Assembly (NCBI GenBank): GCA_902783305.1
Contig: CACZQU010000327.1
Location: 1 to 5,363, forward strand
Reading direction: 5' to 3'
DNA: 5,363 nucleotides
From: an uncultured Lachnospiraceae bacterium
GTDB taxonomy: Bacteria > Bacillota > Clostridia > Lachnospirales > Lachnospiraceae
Below are positions 1 through 5,363 of the stretch, piece after piece (position 1 is the stretch's first letter; the number at the start of each line of letters is the position of its first letter). The notes beneath the pieces were generated by a model, which did no database searches, was not told the DNA's origin, and saw nothing but the letters and a program-made list of their open reading frames with translations. Both the position numbers and the translations under genes were made by a program.

Positions 1-59
1 GCGCCGACCGAGTCGGGAGACGAGACCGAGTGAGAACGTGCCATTTCGGGTACCATTCG
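1..59. other. GC-rich left-edge stretch, unassigned
   Basis: This edge sequence is clearly more GC-rich than the rest of the window. The octamer GACCGAGT occurs at 6-13 and again at 24-31, a spacing of 18 bases. Several frames are open across it on both strands, including a minus-strand frame starting with an ATG at about 54-56 and running off the edge. With so little sequence, the open frames are uninformative. It directly abuts the conserved core of the repeat that begins at 60, so it may be part of a larger dispersed element that continues beyond the window, or the tail of a neighbouring gene. I see no recognisable protein motif or RNA gene. Confidence 0.25.
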
Positions 60-99
60 CCCGCGCGTGGCTTTACGGTTAATCCGTGAGAAAGTAACC
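60..99 (+). repeat. Partial copy of a structured intergenic repeat
   Basis: This stretch aligns without gaps to the complete element at 4285-4360. CCCGCGCGT (60-68) equals 4317-4325, and the alignment continues to CCGTGA (84-89) against 4341-4346, with about 24 of 30 positions identical by hand count. After a one-base gap the similarity continues as GAAAGTAACC against ATAGTTACC. The copy keeps the central loop and right arm of the element. A matching left arm (a relative of GTTACTGTTCACGG) is not evident before 60, where the sequence changes to unrelated GC-rich DNA. It lies between the end of the hydE operon and whatever lies to the left. It could be a dispersed repeat, an RNA structure or a transcription end region; nothing here decides which. 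Confidence 0.5.
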
Positions 100-204
100 C
101 ATGAGAACCGGTGTTCTGATCTTCCCGATCTTCTTTTCCTGCTCTTCGCTTATCTGTGACCAACAGGAGACGATACGGTAACCTGAAACAGATTCAGGCT
201 TCAT
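79..204 (-). CDS. Doubtful 41-aa hypothetical ORF downstream of hydE
   Basis: An ATG at 202-204 lies four bases after the hydE stop and opens a 41-codon frame ending in TAA at 79-81. The product is hydrophilic in the middle (SEEQEKKIGKI) and ends GYFLTD. I do not recognise a family. In favour of coding: it is co-directional with hydE, immediately adjacent, and uses ordinary codons. Against: the only Shine-Dalgarno-like sequence (AGGAG) touches the ATG with no spacer, a perfect six-base-pair hairpin covers codons 3-8, and the last codons plus the stop come from the repeat copy at 60-99. The same frame stays open upstream through the end of hydE to a stop at about 277-279, with a possible TTG start at 256-258. 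It may be a remnant cut by the repeat, or chance. Confidence 0.22.
   Translation of the reverse strand: MKPESVSGYRIVSCWSQISEEQEKKIGKIRTPVLMGYFLTD
182..198 (-). other. Short perfect hairpin just after hydE
   Basis: CCTGAA (182-187) and TTCAGG (193-198) form a perfect six-base-pair stem with a five-base loop, about ten bases past the hydE stop on the minus strand. No run of T follows on the minus strand, so it is not a standard intrinsic terminator. It could still stabilise or pause the transcript 3' end. It lies within the doubtful small ORF at 79-204. Confidence 0.3.
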
Positions 205-208
205 CTCC

Positions 209-1288
209 TCACTCGTGATCTCTCTTGTATCGGATATGGTCTCCTCTGCTTTGCACAACCTGATATCCTGTCCTGGCTACCCGTGACGACATACACCGGA
301 TACATTCTGCCGCCTCATCCCCGGTGCAGATCTTATTGTCATACAGCAGATATTTCCCGCGGACATTCACCGGAGAAAGGTTCGGCATGACAACATTTGC
401 TCCTGCGGTAATTCCCTTTTCACGTCCCAGAGGATCAAGTGTACCAAGCGCAGTTGTCGCCGGAAGCAATACTTCAGGCAAAAGCAGCCGGATAACCGAT
501 AACAGCCGGAGAGTCATCCGGACTGACCCTGGCTGATGATCTGCGTATATGGTATCGTGGTGAGGAATAAAAGGACCTATCCCTACCATCTCAGGCCTGA
601 ACTCCTGAAGAAACCTTAAATCTCTTACCAGGTGCTCAACCTTCTGTCCGGGAGAACCTACCATCATGCCGCATCCCACCTGGTAACCTGTCGCCCGCAA
701 ATCCCGAAGGCATTGCATCCGGTGATCAAATGACATGTTCGCCGGATGCAGCGTCCCATAATGGTCTTTGTCTGCAGTCTCATGACGAAGCAGGTATCTG
801 TCCGCACCGGCTTCGTAAAATTTCCGGTAACTTTCTCTCTCCCATTCACCGACAGATAATGTGACCGCACAGTCCGGATGGCGTTTTTTCAATGTACTTA
901 CGATGGAAACAATACGCTCTTCTGTAAAATACGGGTCTTCACCGCCTTGCAGAACGAAAGTGCGAAATCCCAGATCATACCCCTGATCACTGCAGGCGAT
1001 GATCTCCTCCGCATTGAGGCGGTATCTTTCCACATTTTTATTCCCGGCCCGGATCCCGCAATAATAACAATTGTTCCTGCAATAGTTTGTAAATTCGATC
1101 AGGCCGCGCAGGTAAACATCCCTTCCATAAATGCTTTCTCTGACGGTTCTGGCTTTTGCAGACAAATCGTCACTGAAATGCGGATCATCGCAGAGTAAGA
1201 CAGAAGCAAGCTCGTCATCGGATAAATCCCTGTCTCGTTCAAGCTTATCAGCCAATCTCATAAAAGAATCCATTTTTGTCTCTGTCAT
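209..1288 (-). CDS. hydE: [FeFe]-hydrogenase H-cluster radical SAM maturase HydE
   Basis: This is a 359-residue radical SAM enzyme, close to the usual HydE length of about 350. Residues 66-80 hold the signature FTNYCRNNCYYCGIR, with C70, C74 and C77 in a CX3CX2C arrangement for the [4Fe-4S]-SAM cluster. GGED at 115-118 fits the SAM-binding region, and SVGEWERESYRKFYEAGADRYLLRHETA-type text (from 145) is typical of HydE. C321, C329 and C332 (CX7CX2C) match the spacing of the auxiliary Fe-S site of Thermotoga HydE. From family knowledge, HydE works in the cytoplasm with HydG and HydF to build the diiron subcluster of [FeFe]-hydrogenase. The ATG at 1286-1288 follows GAGGTGA with a seven-base spacer and overlaps the kinase stop by one base. 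No hydF, hydG or hydrogenase gene is in view. The related PylB is less likely given the C-terminal cysteines. Confidence 0.95.
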   Translation of the reverse strand: MTETKMDSFMRLADKLERDRDLSDDELASVLLCDDPHFSDDLSAKARTVRESIYGRDVYLRGLIEFTNYCRNNCYYCGIRAGNKNVERYRLNAEEIIACSDQGYDLGFRTFVLQGGEDPYFTEERIVSIVSTLKKRHPDCAVTLSVGEWERESYRKFYEAGADRYLLRHETADKDHYGTLHPANMSFDHRMQCLRDLRATGYQVGCGMMVGSPGQKVEHLVRDLRFLQEFRPEMVGIGPFIPHHDTIYADHQPGSVRMTLRLLSVIRLLLPEVLLPATTALGTLDPLGREKGITAGANVVMPNLSPVNVRGKYLLYDNKICTGDEAAECIRCMSSRVARTGYQVVQSRGDHIRYKRDHE

Positions 1289-4137
1289 TATCCATTCACC
1301 TCAGCTTCATAGATCAGTTCTCCCAGTGTCTGAAACAGATGATCTGGTTCCACAGGCTTTGATAAATGTGCATTCATCCCAGCCTGAAGGGAACGCTGTA
1401 CATCCTCGTCAAAAGCATTCGCTGTCAGGGCAATAACAGGAATCTTTTTCGCATCCTCCCTGTCCAGTGCCCGGATCGCGGCAGCAGCCTCCAGGCCATC
1501 CATCTCCGGCATCCTGACGTCCATCAGTATGGCTGAATAAGTACCCGGCATACTGTCGCGGAACATTTCTACGGCAATTCTGCCGTTTTTCGCATGATCT
1601 GTTTCGATGTTTTCCATTTCAAGGATATCCATCATGATTTCCGCATTCATCTCAATATCCTCTGCCAGCAGGATGCGGCGTCCTTCCAGACAGGCCCGCT
1701 TCTTTTCCTTAAAGAGGCTCATATTGTTCCGACGGGCAATACGCTGAAATTCCTCGATGATATTTGAGGCAAAAAGCGGTTTGGAAAGGAAACTGTCCAC
1801 ACCTGCTTCCTTAGCATCCTCCTGAATATCATCCCAGTTATATGCCGTCAGGACGACAACGGTACTCTCGGTATTATAAAGCTCCCTGATTTTCTTTGAT
1901 GCCTCAAGCCCGTTCATTTCAGGCATGCTCCAGTCCATCAGAACCAGATTATATGGTGTCTGCTTTGTGTGCTGTACTTCCATCATCCGCAGGGCTTCGG
2001 CGCCTGAAGTACAGACATCTGCCTTGACGCCGACTTCATCCAGCACCATTCTGGCGTTTTCAGCGGCAACCTCGTCGTCATCAACCACCAGAATATGCAT
2101 TTTCTTTGGGTCAATCGAATCCTCCCTTTCCGGTCCCTGACGGACGGTATTCCGCAGCGTGACAACAACGATAAATGTACTGCCGACACCCTTTTCAGAC
2201 TCGACGCTGATTGTCCCGTTCATCTCTTCAACGATTCTTCTGGAGATCGCCATACCCAGTCCGGTACTGCCATATTTGTTTTTTGTTGTACTGTCCTCCT
2301 GTGAAAAAGCATCGAAGATTTTCGGTATGTATTCTTTATCCATGCCGATTCCCGTATCCTTGATGCAGAAACGAAGTGTTGACTGCTCCTCAAACACTGC
2401 CGTTTTTTCTATTGTCATGGTAACGCTTCCAGGAGATTCCGTAAACTTAATCGCATTGGAAAGGATGTTGAGAAGAACCTCCTTCAGCTTCATATCGTCA
2501 CCGATATAATAATCGTCAACCTTATTCAGAATACGGCATTCATAGGTAAGCTTCTTATCTCTGCACTGGGACATGACCATGGTGTTGATCTGCTCCAGCA
2601 TAAAGCTGAACGAAAACTCTTCTCTGCGAAGGTTCATCCGGCCTGATTCAATACGGCTCATGTCCAGGATATCGTTAATCAGGGCTAACAGATGACGGGC
2701 GCTGCTGCCTATTTTTTCCAGGTATTCCCGTGTTTTTTCCGAAAGAGCATTATCCTGCAAAGCGAGATTATCCAGCCCGATGATCGCATTCATAGGGGTG
2801 CGGATTTCATGGCTCATATTGGACAGGAAGGATGTTTTTGCACGGTTTGCTTCCTCAGCCACATTCAGCGCTTCAGCCAGCATTTCATTTTTTGCCAGGG
2901 TTTCGCGCATTTCCGAGTCAATTTCGGTAAGGCCAAGGCCGACAGCATGAACCATATGATCGTCCCGATCCTCCGCACGGCGTACACCTGCCACGCGGAT
3001 CATTTCATAGTATTCCCTGTCTCCCTGTATGGCAAGATACCGATAGGCAATAATAGGCTCGGTTTCCAACCTTTTCCGGATGGAGTCCGGATCGATGAAG
3101 TTCAGGAAATCCTTCCGGTATTTTTCCGCCACATGATGATCCGCGTACCATTTCAGACGTTCAAGGTAGGAAAAATGGACACCCACCGGGGTCTGCTCCG
3201 GGTCATTTGGGTCCCCGCGATAGCAGACGCAGTCATCTTCATCCAGGTTTACATGATAAACACTGCGATAATCCGAAGCCATAGCGGTAATCATGTTGTT
3301 TGCCTGCGTATTGGTGTGTGTAACATAGTACCGGAGATTATTTCTTATCTGGGAGATGTTTTCTTCCAGCTCCTGGATATCCTCCGCCCAAAACTTCTCC
3401 TGTTTTATATCTTTCCTGTGATCAGGAAATTCCTGCATCAGCCTATCCACATCCCCGGACAGATCCTGCAGGCTTTCGATGATGGCTTCCATTCTTGTAC
3501 TGAACTGTCTGGTCAGCAGCAAACTGACGACAATACTGACGGTCAGAAACAGGAGGCAGCCGAGCATCACCGTTCTCTGAATCTGTCCAATCTGTGTTTC
3601 ATACCAGTCAGCATTGAAATCTGCGGTCACCACCGCCGCTACATTACCTTCAGAATCAAAAACCGGGCTGAAAGCACTGTAAAACCGCCCCCAGGCATCT
3701 TCATACGGGATATCGTCCACTGAGGACTTACCCTGACTCGCCTCATATAAGGCATCCGTATAGACAACCGGTGAACCGAACTCTCCCGGCATGACCGGAT
3801 CCGGATCTATGCCGAAGGTGAATGTTTTATCTCCCATATCCCGGACATAGTAGATGTAATCCAGTTCGATATTGTCAAGAAAATGTTTCAGTATATTCAA
3901 TACTTCCTGGTATTCGGGCGTGTCCTTATCCTGTGCCGTCAGATTTGTAAGGACGTCGCCATCCAGCATGGCAGCCGCTGTATTGACGATATCCAGCATA
4001 CGATTATTGATCTGAGTTTTTGTAGCATTCCTCGCCTGCCGGACCAGAACGGTACCCAGAGCCAGATTTGTGGTGAGCATAAACAGGGATACCAGGATAA
4101 CGGATCTGAACCGCAGGCTCATTTTTTTTGTTTTCAT
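1288..4137 (-). CDS. Membrane hybrid histidine kinase, PAS-like, with two receiver domains
   Basis: This 949-residue sensor kinase is the first gene of the kinase-hydE operon. In order: membrane helix (about 11-32); extracytoplasmic sensor of about 155 residues (YIYYVRDMGD, FGIDPDP, then FSPVFDSEGNVAAVVTADFNADWY), resembling Cache/PAS-like sensors; second helix (about 189-210); charged coiled-coil or HAMP-like linker; degenerate PAS-like region (about 284-408); HisKA with FLSNMSHEIRTPMNAIIG and phospho-acceptor H443; HATPase with N-box N557/N561, DTGIGM at 594-599 and STGLGM at 624-629. Receiver 1 (about 680-800) has D686-688, D735, T764 and K786. Receiver 2 (about 821-943) has E826/D827, D873, T905 and K927. 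All catalytic residues look intact. No HPt or DNA-binding domain is present, so the final output is unknown. ATG 4137 is chosen because AGAGGA precedes it by seven bases. An in-frame ATG at 4155, adding six residues, has no such site. Confidence 0.93.
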   Translation of the reverse strand: MKTKKMSLRFRSVILVSLFMLTTNLALGTVLVRQARNATKTQINNRMLDIVNTAAAMLDGDVLTNLTAQDKDTPEYQEVLNILKHFLDNIELDYIYYVRDMGDKTFTFGIDPDPVMPGEFGSPVVYTDALYEASQGKSSVDDIPYEDAWGRFYSAFSPVFDSEGNVAAVVTADFNADWYETQIGQIQRTVMLGCLLFLTVSIVVSLLLTRQFSTRMEAIIESLQDLSGDVDRLMQEFPDHRKDIKQEKFWAEDIQELEENISQIRNNLRYYVTHTNTQANNMITAMASDYRSVYHVNLDEDDCVCYRGDPNDPEQTPVGVHFSYLERLKWYADHHVAEKYRKDFLNFIDPDSIRKRLETEPIIAYRYLAIQGDREYYEMIRVAGVRRAEDRDDHMVHAVGLGLTEIDSEMRETLAKNEMLAEALNVAEEANRAKTSFLSNMSHEIRTPMNAIIGLDNLALQDNALSEKTREYLEKIGSSARHLLALINDILDMSRIESGRMNLRREEFSFSFMLEQINTMVMSQCRDKKLTYECRILNKVDDYYIGDDMKLKEVLLNILSNAIKFTESPGSVTMTIEKTAVFEEQSTLRFCIKDTGIGMDKEYIPKIFDAFSQEDSTTKNKYGSTGLGMAISRRIVEEMNGTISVESEKGVGSTFIVVVTLRNTVRQGPEREDSIDPKKMHILVVDDDEVAAENARMVLDEVGVKADVCTSGAEALRMMEVQHTKQTPYNLVLMDWSMPEMNGLEASKKIRELYNTESTVVVLTAYNWDDIQEDAKEAGVDSFLSKPLFASNIIEEFQRIARRNNMSLFKEKKRACLEGRRILLAEDIEMNAEIMMDILEMENIETDHAKNGRIAVEMFRDSMPGTYSAILMDVRMPEMDGLEAAAAIRALDREDAKKIPVIALTANAFDEDVQRSLQAGMNAHLSKPVEPDHLFQTLGELIYEAEVNG
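1296..1302 (-). promoter_or_regulatory. Ribosome binding site of hydE, inside the kinase gene
   Basis: GAGGTGA on the minus strand sits seven bases before the hydE ATG and lies within the last codons of the kinase. It is a near-perfect match to the anti-Shine-Dalgarno sequence. It fixes the hydE start and supports translational coupling with the kinase, whose TAA shares its last A with the ATG. Confidence 0.8.
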
Positions 4138-4144
4138 ATGGTTT

Positions 4145-4150
4145 TCCTCT
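4145..4150 (-). promoter_or_regulatory. Ribosome binding site of the hybrid kinase
   Basis: AGAGGA (continuing AAA) on the minus strand lies seven bases before the ATG at 4135-4137. The upstream in-frame ATG at 4153-4155 has only A-rich, non-complementary sequence before it. The site therefore favours the 949-residue start over the 955-residue one. Confidence 0.6.
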
Positions 4151-4182
4151 AGCATTTTCGGTTTGCAGAAAAGTCTTCATCC

Positions 4183-4211
4183 AGTATAACAAATCCATCA
4201 GCATCTGAACA
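4183..4211 (-). promoter_or_regulatory. Probable promoter of the kinase-hydE operon
   Basis: On the minus strand, TATACT (4183-4188) matches the -10 consensus at five of six bases. With a 17-base spacer, the -35 position (4206-4211) reads TGTTCA, only three of six. Transcription would start near 4176, giving a leader of about 40 bases before the ATG at 4137. The weak -35 box suggests either low basal activity or help from an activator. No other promoter-like pair is evident between here and the gene. Confidence 0.4.
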
Positions 4212-4284
4212 GGCTGAAAAAGATGTCTGTCAGATTTCTCCGGCCGGATTGTGATGTCCGGATCCATCTTCTGCCTGACGAGAG

Positions 4285-4360
4285 CTTAAGATGTTACTGT
4301 TCACGGTCTGACCTTCCCCGCGCGTTGCTCTTCATTTAAGCCGTGAATAGTTACCTTAAG
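4285..4360 (+). repeat. Long imperfect inverted repeat, structured intergenic element
   Basis: The left arm (4285-4306) and right arm (4341-4360) are inverted copies: CTTAAG, then GTTACTGTTCACGG against CCGTGAATAGTTAC, then CTTAAG. They enclose a 34-base loop containing CCCCGCGCGT. In the inner 14 positions, 13 can pair in plus-strand RNA, one of them as G-U. The same pair would be C-A on the minus strand, a slight hint that the plus strand is the functional RNA. Two extra bases (AT) bulge the left arm. There is no T-run on either side, so it is not a typical intrinsic terminator. A diverged partial copy lies at 60-99. It sits between the two divergent promoters and could be a small mobile repeat, a non-coding RNA or a regulatory structure. 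Confidence 0.6.
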
Positions 4361-4391
4361 ATAAAATGGAGGTGACATTCCGGAAGTCCTC

Positions 4392-4420
4392 TTGACGAAA
4401 CCGGATAATTGTAGGATTAT
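4392..4420 (+). promoter_or_regulatory. Probable sigma-70-type promoter of the GGDEF gene
   Basis: TTGACG (4392-4397) matches the -35 consensus at five of six bases. After exactly 17 bases, GATTAT (4415-4420) matches the -10 consensus at four of six. Transcription would start near 4427, leaving a leader of about 40-65 bases depending on the start codon used. It points away from the kinase promoter, which is about 180 bases to the left. Confidence 0.5.
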
Positions 4421-4450
4421 AAATGAGAGGAGACAGTCAGGTATAAAAAA

Positions 4451-4464
4451 TCAGCTTATGCTGA
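4451..4464 (+). promoter_or_regulatory. Small hairpin in the leader of the GGDEF gene
   Basis: TCAGC (4451-4455) and GCTGA (4460-4464) form a five-base-pair stem with a TTAT loop. It lies just before the first in-frame ATG (4466) and a few bases before the AAGGAG site (4471-4476). It may influence ribosome access to the start region; it is short enough to be chance. Confidence 0.25.
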
Positions 4465-4489
4465 AATGGCAAGGAGTATGGACAAGAAA

Positions 4490-5363
4490 ATGACTATTAT
4501 TCACAAATTCTGGAAATTGTTTCTTTATGCAGGAGCAGAAAAAGAGGAGTATCATAATCTGCTTCCCAGTATCGGTGAAGAAAACCTGATACTGCTGAAA
4601 GTGTTTTCTCAGCTTGCTGCTGTGATGTTTTTTCTGCTGTTCATTGCGAGTATGCTTTCCAATGGCTTTGCTTCGGAAAACAGTATGACCTATCTGGTCT
4701 GCTCAATCGCGATGCTGATCATTCTGTTTTGTTCGCATTATGTTCTGCCTGAGCATCCTGCACTTGTTATTGAGTTCGTCTATCTGTTTGAGCTCATCCT
4801 TTATGTGTTTGGCATCTATGTTTCAATGCTTCATGCAGAAAAGGCGGCTGTGTCAGCAGTAGCTTTTCTGCTGGTCAGCCCGCTGCTGTTCTATGATCGT
4901 CCTGTCAGACTGTCAGCTATGATTGCGGGCGTTGTCGCTGTATTCTGTGGTATCGTTCTCCATTTCAAGGAACCGGATGTAGCGGAAACGGATGTCTGGA
5001 ATATGATCACCTTCGGTGTAGTGGCAGTATCTACCACGGTGTTCATGATGAGTATTAAAATCCGGGCGCTTGTACAATCCAGCCAGATTGTATACCTGAG
5101 TCAGACCGATCTGCTGACCGGGGTCAAAAACCGGAATCATTATGAGAACCGTCTGCAGGGATATCCTGAGTTGTGTACCTCAAACCTGATCTGCGTTTAC
5201 GCTGACGTAAACGGTCTGCATGAAATGAATAACCGGAATGGACATCCTGCAGGAGACAGAATGCTGCGGGATGTTGCTGAGGCAATGAAGCAGCGCTTTG
5301 GCCAGGAGCATACCTACCGCATCGGTGGTGATGAGTTTGTTGCTTTCCGGGTGGATGGACAGC
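4490..5363 (+). CDS. Membrane GGDEF-domain protein, probable diguanylate cyclase (3' end cut off)
   Basis: The visible 291 residues run off the right edge. About six hydrophobic segments (roughly 36-55, 67-86, 92-114, 119-135, 141-158 and 171-189) form an N-terminal membrane module I cannot assign to a named family. The GGDEF domain begins near SQTDLLTGVKNR (204-215). It continues with ADVNGLHEMNNRNGHPAGD, where D239 is the likely metal ligand, and an intact GGDEF at 279-283. From family knowledge, it should make cyclic di-GMP from two GTP at the membrane. The RxxD inhibitory site expected at 270-273 reads FGQE, so that form of product inhibition appears absent. The start is uncertain: in-frame ATGs lie at 4466, 4478 and 4490. 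AAGGAG (4471-4476) is one base from 4478 and 13 from 4490, and 4466 has no site. A downstream EAL or other domain cannot be excluded. Confidence 0.88.
   Translation, partial: MTIIHKFWKLFLYAGAEKEEYHNLLPSIGEENLILLKVFSQLAAVMFFLLFIASMLSNGFASENSMTYLVCSIAMLIILFCSHYVLPEHPALVIEFVYLFELILYVFGIYVSMLHAEKAAVSAVAFLLVSPLLFYDRPVRLSAMIAGVVAVFCGIVLHFKEPDVAETDVWNMITFGVVAVSTTVFMMSIKIRALVQSSQIVYLSQTDLLTGVKNRNHYENRLQGYPELCTSNLICVYADVNGLHEMNNRNGHPAGDRMLRDVAEAMKQRFGQEHTYRIGGDEFVAFRVDGQ

Noticed and set aside
878..1198. Plus-strand open frame of 106 codons opposite hydE
   Set aside because: It is antisense to the radical SAM core of hydE, with no domain or ribosome site to support it.
209..1288. Assignment as PylB (pyrrolysine biosynthesis) rather than HydE
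   Set aside because: PylB is a close relative, but the CX7CX2C triad near the C terminus and the overall sequence fit HydE, and no pyl genes are present.
2692..3723. Long plus-strand open frame (343 codons) opposite the kinase gene
   Set aside because: It lies wholly antisense to a kinase with intact domains, shows no recognisable motif and is explained by the codon pattern of the opposite strand.
4004..4267. Minus-strand 87-codon frame upstream of and overlapping the kinase start
   Set aside because: It overlaps the kinase N terminus in another frame, spans the predicted promoter and resembles no known protein.
4285..4360. Intrinsic (Rho-independent) terminator
   Set aside because: The loop is long (34 bases), no T-run follows on either strand, and both neighbouring genes are transcribed away from it.
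4913..5140. Minus-strand 75-codon frame inside the GGDEF gene
   Set aside because: It is antisense to a clearly coding membrane/GGDEF region.
1..5363. CRISPR array, tRNA, rRNA or insertion-sequence transposase
   Set aside because: No regularly spaced direct repeats, cloverleaf-type sequence, rRNA-like segment or transposase motif was seen on either strand.

Overview
The window looks like chromosomal DNA of an anaerobic, fermentative Firmicute, most likely a Clostridia/Lachnospiraceae-type gut bacterium. This is inferred from three things: an [FeFe]-hydrogenase maturase (HydE) with the Clostridia/Thermotoga-type C-terminal cysteine triad, a hybrid sensor kinase and a membrane GGDEF protein of the style common in that group, and strong GGAGG-type ribosome sites. 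No 16S gene or other taxonomic marker is present, so the assignment is provisional.

Layout, left to right. Positions 1-208 hold no confident gene. They contain a GC-rich stretch at the left edge, a partial copy (about 60-99) of a structured intergenic repeat, and a doubtful 41-codon reading frame on the minus strand directly after hydE. Positions 209-4137 are a two-gene minus-strand operon. A large hybrid histidine kinase (1288-4137) is transcribed first and hydE (209-1288) second. The kinase stop and the hydE start share one base (TAATG), and the hydE ribosome site lies inside the last kinase codons, so the two are probably translationally coupled. Positions 4138-4489 are a divergent intergenic region of about 350 bases. 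It carries the kinase promoter and ribosome site, a long imperfect inverted repeat (4285-4360) that shares its core with the 60-99 copy, an orphan Shine-Dalgarno-like sequence, and a good sigma-70-type promoter for the rightward gene. From about 4490 to the right edge is the start of a plus-strand gene for a six-helix membrane protein with a GGDEF (diguanylate cyclase) domain, cut off by the window end just after the GGDEF motif.

How the genes may work together (inference): the kinase has an extracytoplasmic sensor domain, a cytoplasmic PAS-like domain, a transmitter and two receiver domains, but no HPt domain and no DNA-binding output. Its downstream partner must therefore lie elsewhere. It is co-expressed with a hydrogenase H-cluster assembly enzyme and sits back-to-back with a putative c-di-GMP synthase. 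This suggests a link between environmental sensing, hydrogen metabolism and second-messenger signalling, but only gene context supports it. HydF, HydG and the hydrogenase itself are not in the window.

The observations most worth follow-up are the duplicated structured intergenic element, with flanking CTTAAG sites at the complete copy, and the tight kinase-hydE coupling.
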